A stretch of DNA of 64,000 bases from Muricea muricata (lineage: Eukaryota > Cnidaria > Anthozoa > Malacalcyonacea > Plexauridae), in contig OY979719.1 in NCBI GenBank assembly GCA_963855995.1, positions 8,148,112 through 8,212,111 on the forward strand, in the 5' to 3' direction. The number at the start of each line of letters is the position of its first letter. Position 1 is the first letter of the stretch. The notes below the pieces were generated by a model. That model was not told the DNA's origin, ran no database searches, and worked only from the letters and a program-made list of their open reading frames with translations. The position numbers and the translations under genes were made by a program. Below, one piece after another: positions 45,369 to 57,300 of this stretch.

Positions 45369-48300
45369 ATGTCTGTTCGACGCACTTATTTAAGAGCTGA
45401 GGGTTCAGGTATGTTTGGGGGTTAATATTTGGAATCATTTATTTTTTAATGTTTTACTCCAATTCTATAAACAGCGCAAATATAACTGTGCCGACAAATA
45501 ATGGTCTTTATCTGGTTCTTGAATTACCAGAAATTGGCCGCATTGTGATTATTAGACCACATTATTTAACAACCATATTACGATCTTGAAATCTCTACGA
45601 GGTGATGGTGGATAGTCGACTATCGTCTTTTAGAAATCGAGACCGAATTACTTCGCCCACGTACCCACCTTAAGGCAAATTAGTTGACTAACCCCACCCA
45701 CCCTATAAAAATATGGATATTCTACTACTCAACTTCTTAAACTGTAAATACATCATGTAACTATAGTTATAAATATGTTTAGCATTTAAATGACTGTCCA
45801 ATAAAGAAGAAGAATAAACAGACTGTACCGCCTTTGATGACGAACATATATACAATCTAACAACCACGGCACAAATTATATTGTGCAACGTGCCGTGTAA
45901 GATCAAGCAGTTTTAGAAGCAAAAAGAAAACTTTATCATCTGGCCACGGACAGAATTTTTTGACCACTGCATGATAGACATGAGATGAACGAATTAACCT
46001 ACACGTACCATTTTAGCAAAAAAATTTCAACGAACCTTTAATAAAGTACGATAATATGAGCGTTTTTAGAGATTTTACGTATAAATTGCATTACATTGAT
46101 GGAAATTTTAGTTTCCAAGTCTGACTTTTGTTTTAAAGTGTCAACAATTAACATAAAATATATGTCATTCATTTTGGCAATTGAACAATACCGCCATCTC
46201 ACGGTTTTTGCCAAGGCTTTTAACCGCACACTTCGTCAACGGCGAAGCACACATAAGCGCAGGAGAGCAAGGTCCATAACCGTAAGGGCCCTGCCAGGCA
46301 CCGCATTTCTGTCTCAAATTTTAGCAGAAGAAAGGGATTTGCTTGCTATAATATACCTGTGTTAAGTATTAATCGATAATTTACCTTACTTAATTACCAG
46401 GGTTTGGTTGTATAAAAAAGTTAATAAAATTAACTATGACAGTGGGAACGTCAACCTATCAACTACATGTTTTTTATTTGATCACTTTTTGACTACAAAA
46501 CAGTGATTAAAAAGTGATTTTTAAAGCGTGTTTTACACAACCGGCCCTAGGTTTGTTGTGGGCGTGGTGTCCTTGAACAATATTTGCAATATTTTTTATG
46601 AAAATGTCTGTTTTTAATTTTCAGATTATTCGAGGTCCGATGCCTGGGAAGGTATGTCACTTTGCTAGAACGAATATATATGACATAACTTTCTAAATTT
46701 GTTCATTACTATACCGGGTGTGTACAAAAAATAAACAAATTTAAAATAGCTCTCAACCTCCCAAATTTTGCCAACCAACGATTTGCCCGATTTATTAATC
46801 AAACATTTATTTGTCTTACTCAATTACCTGACTTGATGTGAGCGTGGAGTCCTTGAACAATTTTTGCAATTTTCTATAATTTTTTTAATTTGGGGATGAT
46901 CCGAGTTCCGCTGTATAATTCCAGCATTAACTATATGCAACAGTTTCTCTTTCATAAATTCACCATGCCAATTCCTGAAATACCATTATTAAACAATGGT
47001 CGGATATGTTTTGGCTAACTTTCAGTAATCATGCATTTATCGTTTTAACGTTATATTTCAAATTTGAAACAAAATACAAATATTACAAATGTTACTCTGC
47101 TGAATTATATTGGGATTTATACTCAAGGCTTAGTGTGGTTCTTTATGGATTGCCAGAAATTTGAGAGAAAATTTGTTGTCTTAGAACCCATTAGATCACA
47201 ATATAATGAATTAGCCTGCATTATATAGATTGCATTAGCTGCAACGTTTTAGACTGCTTTAAACTGTAACAGAAACGTGTAAACAATGAGTGTTTATGTA
47301 CTATTTAAAACACGAGCAGGGGTGTTTTATTAGGTATAAAGACACGAGCACGAAGCATGCGAGTGTTTTAAATGGCTTCAAAAACATTTGCATAATAAAG
47401 CCAAATCTTTATATAAAAATCTTTAGATAAAAATCTTTAGATAAAAGTCTTTATATAATTTGTATGACAATCATCTTTTGTATTATTGCATAATGAAGTG
47501 TTCCCTAGCAGGTATAAAGAGGCATGCACGTGACTTATTTAGCACTGAATATTGGATAATTAGTTCATGAATAATTATCATTAATTAAGTAAAGGTTGAA
47601 GGGCATTTTCGTTAAGGAAGCGTACGAAATTTTAACGGATTATTAGGACTTTTATTCGTTATTTCGGTTTTTTTGTTGCGGGTTTTGGATTATCTTTTCT
47701 GGATTTTCGCATTTTCTGGACCACCGGGGTCCCTCAAACGCAGTTTTATGCTTGCAAAGGTTCGAAAGAAAAATGCACGAGGGTTTCTGCAGGTCTGGCC
47801 AACCCAATGTATAGGCCATGTGGATATGCCCGCAACCTCCCGTCCGTTTGTCTCTAGGGAATTAACACCTGTATTAAAACAAGTCAATTCTAAGGTCGTC
47901 ACCAAAAAACACTGGCTTTTCTAGTTTATCCCTTATTTGGCAACACCAAATAACCGAAGCAACCGAAAAACAAGTAATGATGTTTTCAAATTGCGCTCCA
48001 TTGGAAATACACTATATTTTTTATGAGAAGTATATAACCAGTTTGTATTGGGAAGCGGTCATGAAATAAGTGATGGAGAATATTTTTGATTTTGTCAACA
48101 AAATTTTATACCCCCTCAAGTTTGTCAGTTAATGTTTGGTACCCCATGCACATGATGGAGCCATGTTTTCATACCCCACCATAAATTGACAAGAGTATTA
48201 TATTTCTATGCAGTGCATAACAGACGTTGCAAACAAAGTACAAATAAAAGCAAATAAAGTATAAAGGCATACTATTTTATGCAGTGCTGAACGAAACTGG

Positions 48301-51300
48301 TTGTTGGACGACACCATTGATCTGTTGCACAGTATGGCAGACAACAACATTTAAAAATGGTTACTCTGTATTAAGTTTGCTGTGTAGTAGTTTCCCTTTG
48401 CAACGGCTTTTGGCTCTTCATTCATACACTCCTCCTTATGCGCCCATGAAAAGGAATAAAATATCTCAAGAGATAAAGTCAGGTCTACAAAAATCCCGCC
48501 CATTCCTACGTTAGGTATAAGCGATAGACGCCGAGAACGAACGCAATTACTGTTTTTTCATTACCTAAATCAAAAGCCTTAACTAGGAACGTCTAACGTT
48601 TGTCTCCACCGATTGGATTGTGGAATATCCTGTGGTGTCTTGTCTGGATTAGAAAAATTTTGATTATTTCTGGGCGGACGACTAGATATACTACCGGGCA
48701 TTATTAGAGCATGATGGGATGGAAACTTTTAAAATTTGCTTCGGTCGACTACTTCCAATAAACGCATATTATGGATATTTATCGTGCAGCTTTATAACAT
48801 AAAGCCGATCCAAGATGGAGAACAAACAACAGCTCTTAGCGAGTCGGTTGTCCCATAATCACGTGCAAAAAATTCCATGGCTTTAGTATATAGTCAGTGA
48901 GCACTTTCGTTTGTGATAAAGTTTTAATTCTTAAAAAATTAACTCAATAAACATAGTTAATATTATATACAAAATAATGAATGTTTATGAGCGCAATGGC
49001 AATATTTTCATGAGGTGAAACGTGGAATATTCCAACCGTATATTGTATAATATGGTCAAGTTAGATTTCATCAAAAGTTGTTCATAAGTGGAGATCGAGT
49101 CACAAAGACTACTGACCTTAGACCTCTTTCGTTCATTCGCTCAAGTTTATTCCTATCACTGGACTTGAAATGCCAGACAAGGCTACCGTCATTAAAGTAT
49201 GGCACAAATGCTGCCTCGTAAATATGCAGTTTTATTGTAGTGGATATTAATTTTCCGAGTCTCGCGAAGAATCTGATTCTCTTGCTGGTATTCCTACAAA
49301 TATATGACACATGATCTGAAAAGTTCAATTGTTTACTCCAAGAAGCTTCATCTGGGCTAATACTTGATTGTCAATGTCTGCCTCTGTGATATCACGTTTA
49401 CCTTTAGTCATCATGTCATAACCTGATATTTACTATAAGGTTCTCTTTTGGGTAGTTCACGTTATGCCTCTCACTAGTAATCTTGCTATCCATCTTCATG
49501 ACCTTTGCAGAGTCCTCCATTGTCCATGTCTTACCTTGTGTTTACGATCCGCAAAGTAGGATTCTAGTAATGTTAAGGAACTATTTGATATACTTATGCC
49601 TGAAGTTTATAGAGCAACAATGATGGAGACATACAATCGAAGGGCTTGCGCATATACTCCTACAACTTTGTTCTGATCAAGTCCCTGCTTCTAGTTTATA
49701 GTTGGTCTTGCAACTATACATTTTCCTGTGCAGTTACATAATTGCTTCCAAAGAACAGCGATCAGTCTGTTCAAAAGATAATCGCCTTTTTGGAATAATG
49801 ACATCCATTCTCTCTATTTCCAGTCAGGGCTATTTATAGGCCCTGTATATATTTAGCAAATACTTCTGCCGCTCAGCGGTCACTAAAACTTGAAACCAGG
49901 ATGGCGCAAAATGTGGTGTCGATACGGCCTCACTTCGCCAACGGTGAAGCAAACACGAGGTCCATAACGGCGGGGGAGGGGAGTTCTCACATCCCGTGCA
50001 TATATTTGCATCTCATTTGTCACTACATGGGTGGGGAAGCCCTGTCAAGAAATGCATGAGTACCTTTTCACTCAGCCTGATCTTGTTTCCCCCAGCTTTT
50101 CTAGAGACGCTAGCCCCCAGGAACCGCACTCTCGTCTCCCGAATTTTGCCAACAAACGATTTGCTCGATTTATTAATCGAACATTTAGCTTACTCAATTA
50201 CCTGATTTTCTGTGAGCGTGGAGTCCTTGAACAACGTTTGCAATTTTTTATATATTTGTTTTAATTTTGAGACGAATCGAGTTCCACTGTATAATTCCAG
50301 CATTAACTATATGTAACTGTTTCTCTTTAATAAATTGACCATGCCAACTATGTCCAATATTTTCTGAAATACCATAATTATACAATGGCCGGATATGTTT
50401 AGGCTAAGTTTTGGTAATCATACATTTATCTTTTAACGTTTCATCTCGAATTTAAAACAAAATACATATAGAATGTTTCTCTGGTGAAATATTTTGCGAT
50501 TTATACCCAAGGCTTTGTGTGGTTCTTTATGGATTTTCACGTTCATATCCTATTGTCGTACATAGATCACAATATAATGAATTAGCCTGCATTATATAGA
50601 TTGCATTACAACGTTTTAGACTGCCTTAAACTGTAGCAGAAACGTATAAACAATGAGTGTTTATTTTCGCATTTTCTGGACCAACGGGGTCTCTCAAACG
50701 CTGTTTCATGTTTGCAAAAGGTTCGAAACAAATATGCACGAGGATTTCTACAGGTCTGGCCGACCCAGTGTATAGGCCATGTAGATATGCCAGCAACGTC
50801 CCGTCCGTCTGTCTCTGGGGAGACACCTTTATTAAAACAGGTCAATTCTAAGATTGTCACAAAAAATATTGGCTTTTCTAGTTTATCTCTTATTTGGCCA
50901 CAACCAAAAGCACAAGGGTCGGTCAACCGAAAAATCTTAGTTAAAAGTAATGTTGTGCTGTAATTGCGCTCCATTCGAAATACACTATAATTTTTATGGG
51001 AAGAATGTAAGCAGTGTATATTGGGGAGCGGTCATGAAGTAAGTACTACGACGGGATGGACAATATTTTTAATTTTGTCAACAAAATTTTATACCCCCTC
51101 AAGTTTGTCAGTTAATATTTGGTAGGCCTACCCCATAGAGATGATGGAGCAATGTTTCATACCCCACCATAAAATGACAAAAAAATATTATCTTTCTATG
51201 CAGTGCTTAACAGACGTTGCAAACAAAGTACAAATAAAAGCAATTAAATAAAGTATGAAGGCATACTTTGAATGAAGTTGAACGAAACTAGGTTGGACAA

Positions 51301-54300
51301 CACCATTGATCTATTGCACAGTATAGCAGACAACAATATTTAAAAATGGATGCTCTGTGTTTGTTGTGTAGTAGTTTGCGGTGTAGTAGTTTCCCTTTCC
51401 CTTTTCATTCATACACTCATCCTTATGGGCCCATGAGAAGGAATATAATGATGAAACAAATAGCAACTGCAAAGTAGACCAGCTGTGTAATGTCAAATAG
51501 TTCGTGAGACAATGATGGCAGTGATGTATGAAAAATGTTTGTATGTATGCAAAGTGATGTATTCAAAGCAGACCAGAACAGAAGCACAAACTAGAATTAG
51601 AACAAATAAATTTTGTTTCATGCCCCCTCTTTAAAGTCATAAATATATTCATACCCCACCCTGATACCTTAAGAAAATTCCTACCCCATGCCAATATCCT
51701 TCGCCTTGGGGTAGCACTTATATTATGACCGCTGTCTTGGGGGTGACTGGTTATTTTTATGTGAAAATGATTTTTTTCTTAATTTTTAGAATATCTTCAA
51801 AGTTTGCCAGAAGGTATGTTCAGACTAAATTTTGGTAACCATTTATTATTTTTTTAATGTTTGTCAAGCGAAATATTAAATGGAAATATAACAGAAATGT
51901 AGTTGCGCTAAAAAATATAACTTGATTTATGCACTACACAAGACTTGTGTGGTTATTTACGAATAATGAAAATTTTTGTCTAAATGTTGATGAGAAATTG
52001 CATACGTCAGCCTACATTAGACTGTCTTGTTGTGGATGTTACAAAACTCTCAAGAGAAAAAGTCAGGTCTACAACCAATCCCGCTCATTCCCACTTTAGG
52101 TATAAGAGATAGACGCCGAGAACGAACGCAATAACTATTGAGGATTTTTCATTACCTAAATCAAAAGCCCTCACTGTGAACGCCCAACTTTTGTTTGCAA
52201 GGATTAGATTGTGGAATATCTTGTGGTGTTTTGTCTGGATTTCAGATTTGATTATTTCAGGGCGGACACATGAGCAATTATACTACCGAGCATTATTAGA
52301 GCATGATAAAATGGAAATTCTTAAGTGTATAAAGAAAATTCGCTTCAGTCGAATATTTCCAATAAACGCATAAAAGTTTATCATCGATAATTATCGTACA
52401 GCTTTATAATATAAAGCTGATCCAAGATGGACAACAAACAACTGATCCTGGCGAGTTGGCTGTCGTCTAATCACGTGAATAATATTCCATCACTTTAGTA
52501 TATAGTCAGTGAGCACTTGCGTTTGTCATACAATTTTAATTCTTAAAAATTTAACTAAATAAACATAGTTAATACTAAGAATATTTTCATGAGGTGAAAC
52601 ATGGAATTCCATCGCATATTGTGTAATGTGATCAAGTTAGATTTCATTAAAATTTGTTCATAAGTGGAGTTCCAGTCACAAAGATTACTGCTCTTAAACG
52701 TCTTTCGTTCATTCACTCAAGTTTATTCCTCTCAATAGACTTAGAAAAATGCCAGACAAGACTTATAAATATGCAGTTTTATTGTAGTGGATATTAATCT
52801 CGTGAAGAATCTGATTCTCTTGCTGGTATTCTTACAAATATATGACACATGATCTGAAAAGTATCTCACGTCTAGGTGCAACAGGCGCTGGGGGAGGTAT
52901 GCTCTAAGATACTGGCAAATTAAGGAGGAGATTGCTCCGTGAGCTAGTATTTTACAAGTAGAAACTGAGAAAACAAAAACACTTACTGTTAAACAAATGG
53001 ATACTATCAAGACCAATGTGAACCATTGATTGTGTACATCTTTACACATTCAACAATTAGCACTTTTGTTGGTTTTCCCTGAGTCTTTTATCCTCAGCAA
53101 CCAGCCTTGTTTTGAATTGTTTGATGCAAAGAGAACTATTTGCATCAATGCAACGCTTGGTAGGGAAGGCAATAGCCAATATATAGCCTTGGAGAAAATT
53201 TCGATCAATGGTGTTCAGTATAAAGCTTACTTATTTTATATTGGATCATTAATGTAACTGAAGTTCATAGTCGTAGAATCTTATAGTTTTATGATTACAA
53301 TCTTAAATACAATGCGTTAGACCTTGTAAGATCACCATTTGACAAATCTGCATAGACACTGTATTTTATATATTAAATAGGTATTTGCAGCAATATAATC
53401 TATTATGTAGTACTGTATCAATTTATAAGGCTTTAAAGTGCCTATGACACGAAAATTTTTATTACATAATGAGAAAGAGTACTTAAAACTGTAGTAGAAG
53501 TTCTTTTGTACTTTTCCGCTGCAACGTTTTGTTGATGAGATATTTCAGTTTGAATTTTTTGTTTTGTCGGCTAATTACGTCATACTTTGCATAATGAGGC
53601 ATTAGAAAGTAGATTATAAAGTTGTTTTCCTATAAAGAGACGGCGTGCAACATTAATGAGATGCTTATGTTTGTCCTTAATCTACATATCCTTTCAATAT
53701 TACGAGAATTTTGCTCATTGAAGACATAGATAACTGGTATTCAACAACAACTCATTATGCAAAGTGTGACGTAAGTTAGCATCCAAAACAAAAAATTCAA
53801 ACTGAACTATCTCATCAACAAAACGTTGCAGGGCAAAAGTTTAAAAGAACTTGTATTACAGTTTTAAATACTCTTTCACATCATGTAATAAAAATTTTGG
53901 CGTCATGGGCAAATCTTGGTGAGCAGCAAATTTCATATAAACAAAGATTATACTTCACACTTTCCGGTCGAAATGTATGGAATACAAGTGGTATGACGTT
54001 TTCCAAAGGGTGAATGAGCCACATTATGCAACGCATGGGAGACTAGAAACTATAAGAAAGCGCGGGAATAGCCCCTGCTGCGAGCCCCATATGCTGGAGC
54101 CCCCCGCGTGAATTCCCGACTTTTTTCAATTGTGTGAATGAGCCAGGGTTCAAGGTAAGTTTCTGCTTGCAAAATTACACTTTTTAAGTCTTTTAATTAG
54201 TTTTTTACCTTTTTGTATCAGGATATAATGAGTTCTAGGAAAAGATCGAGGTCTCCGAGCAGTCATTCTTCAAAAGAACGATCAGGAAAGCACTGGAAAA

Positions 54301-57300
54301 GCAGCAAACGTCGTCGCTCTCATGAAGGCCAATGTGGCACCGATACAACATCTACAAGCGGTAATCCCGTAGCATTTACCGAACTTTTGAAGCAAATGTC
54401 CGGTATTTCTCAGGCGGTTAAGAACCTAGGTGAACGTCTCACTAATTTGGAAACAACAGCCGCCTCGAATGGCCCTGGACGAAGCAACAACAACGTTAAC
54501 GTCCAGGCAATGGCTGCCAGCGATTGCCCTGTTGCAACACAAGCTGGCGAAGCCAGTTTTTCGAATGAAATAGACTCAATGGATCAGTTATCAGTTGTGG
54601 TCACACACGACCCAGACTTATTAGATCCAATTGCTCCAGAAACCCTGGAAACTGACTTAGGCCACGGAGATGGCCCACAAACGAGCGAATCGCTTAACAA
54701 CGACAGTACTTTGTCGACGAAGGTGAAACAGTCTGGTCAATCACTCGAGGAGAAACTCGGACATGACGAATCGGCCCTAAAAGGGCAGTTATTTGTTCCG
54801 GGTGATCACGATCCTAGTTGGGCAACTTCGGACTCTTTTAAAAGTTTTTTGGAGACTAATTTTCGTCGGAGTTTATCGTCCTCTCAAATATTTAGCATTC
54901 TAGAACAGACGTCCTTGCCTGACCTGGATGTCTTCACAACACCAAAACTGGACAAAACAATCATAGATCAGGTACCGTCCCAATTTAAAAAATCTGTAGA
55001 AATACGCGATAAAGAGTTACTTAAAGTTCAGAGGCATGTCTTAAATGTTGCTGCCCCTTTGACCGCTTTACACGATTTACTAGAATATAATCAAACGGTT
55101 TCTGTAACCGAAACATTGGGTATTGTGGAAAAAGCACTTTGTTTGTTAGGCAATGCCTCAAATTCATTGTCTGTTCTACGCAGATATAAAGTTTTGTACG
55201 CTATAAATCCAAAGAAAGTTTCTCTAGCTGAAGCTTCATATCCTAATGCCGAGAAGAAGCTGTTTGGCAGCGGCATAACTAAGATTGCATCAGAGAGTGC
55301 TGATATTACGCGAAATTTGCAAAAGAATCTCTCTCAATCCCATTCCTACTCAAACAATCAATTTCAGTTTGGTAAATATCAGTCAAAAAACGACAAGTTT
55401 CGCCCGCACTCGTTCGGGCACCAAAAATTCGCTCAAGCAAAAAAGAGGCCCTTTCAACAGCAGCCCTTTCAGCAACAACCCTTTCGCCAAAGCCAACGCT
55501 TCAACAGCAACTCCCATTGACCGGTCGTCTCCGTTTTTTTCATGCAAATTGGCTAAATATCACTCGGGATCAGTTTATTTTAAATGCAGTTCAAGGTTTC
55601 AAAATTTGTTTTCGTTGCACGCCTGTTCAGTCAGTTGTACCTCGGGTATCAGATCAAAGCTCAATAATCAAAAACGAAATTGTATCACTACTAAAAAAGG
55701 GGGCAATACGACAAGTCCCTTTCAGCCACGACGGTTTTTACCACAGATTGTTTCTTGTTCCGAAAAAAGGCGGCGGCCAGAGGCCGGTGTTAGATTTGAG
55801 TGCGTTAAACCAGTTTATCGAAACCGAGCACTTCAAAATGGAAAATTTAGTAACATTGAAGTCTCTCCTCAACAAGGGGGACTATATGATAAATTTAGAC
55901 CTCACAGACGCCTACCTGACGGTCCCCATGCATCCCGACTCCCGAAAATTTCTTCGTTTTCTGTTGGGGGACAAAACTTACGAATTTACAGCAATGCCAT
56001 TCGGCCTAAATGTGGCCCCCAGGCTGTTTACAAAAATCATGAAGCCGGTTGTAGCCTCACTGAGGAGTCAAGGGGTTCGTCTGATCATTTATCTCCACGA
56101 CATTTTAATTATAGCTTCTTCAATCGAGACGTTGAATCGCCACAAAACACTAGCTATCAGCTTGCTCGAATCCCTCGGTTTTCTAATAAATTACGAGAAG
56201 TCGAATCTAACTCCATCCCAACAAATTGTGTTCTTGGGAATGCTGGTGGATTCGGCGTCAATGCAATTCATATTACCCCAACAGAAAGCTGTACAGATTC
56301 AAAAGGAATGTCGCCTCCTCCTAAACACAAACAGGCCAACTATTCGCCATTTGTCTCGGGTCCTAGGGCTTCTCGAGGCATGTCGTCCAGCCGTATGGTC
56401 TGCCCCACTTCACTACCGTCAACTACAAACTCTTCAGATAAACGCTCTTCAGAGATGGGCGAATTACAACGCCCCGGTGGATTTGACACCAGCGGCCAAA
56501 TCAGACCTATCATGGTGGGTAACGACCCTACAAACCCCGCAAGGGAGTCCAATTGTTCCACCAATAGCAGACTTAACCATCTCCTCGGATGCTTCCAAAC
56601 AGGGGTGGGGGGCATCTTGGGGTTCCCAACGGACAGGAGGTCTTTGGAGCGAGAAAGAGTCTCAAGACCACATAAATGTATTAGAACTCCGGGCAGCATT
56701 CTTTGCCCTAAAGTCCTTTCTCCCGACCCAAACCAACACATAAATGTATTAGAACTCCGGGCAGCATTCTTTGCCCTAAAGTCCTTTCTCCCGACCCAAA
56801 CCAACAAAGTCATTTGCCTGAAACTAGACAATACCACAGCAGTCTCGTACCTAAACAACTTGGGGGGCACTCACTGCCCGCAACTTCTCCATCTAGCAAT
56901 AGCGATTTGGGATTGGTGCGAGAAGAGACACCTATTTCTTCTGGCACAGCATATCCCAGGCAAAACCAATGTGGAAGCGGATACCGAGTCCCGGGTGAGA
57001 CGGGATCTGAACGATTGGAGGATACCACCGAAAATCATAGCACCCCTTATAAGAGATTGCACGATAGATCTCTTTGCCTCCCGCCTCACACACCAACTAA
57101 AACGGTATGTCAGCTGGAGACCGGATCCGAGCGCGGTGCACAACGACGCCTTCACGATGGATTGGTCGAATCTGAAGGCATATGCCTTCCCTCCGTTCAA
57201 CTTAATTCCGTCAGTTCTTCAGAAGGCCAAGCAGGAACACGCGACTCTGGTGCTAGTGGCACCACTATGGACCACACAACCTTGGTGACCTCTACTGATA

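Noticed and set aside
45703-46365. Short ORFs in intron 1 of the micro-exon gene
   Set aside because: No domain or splice support; base composition as in the surroundings.
56340-56870. 176-codon antisense ORF in the DIRS RT
   Set aside because: Shadow of the RT frame on the other strand, lengthened by the 68-bp duplication.
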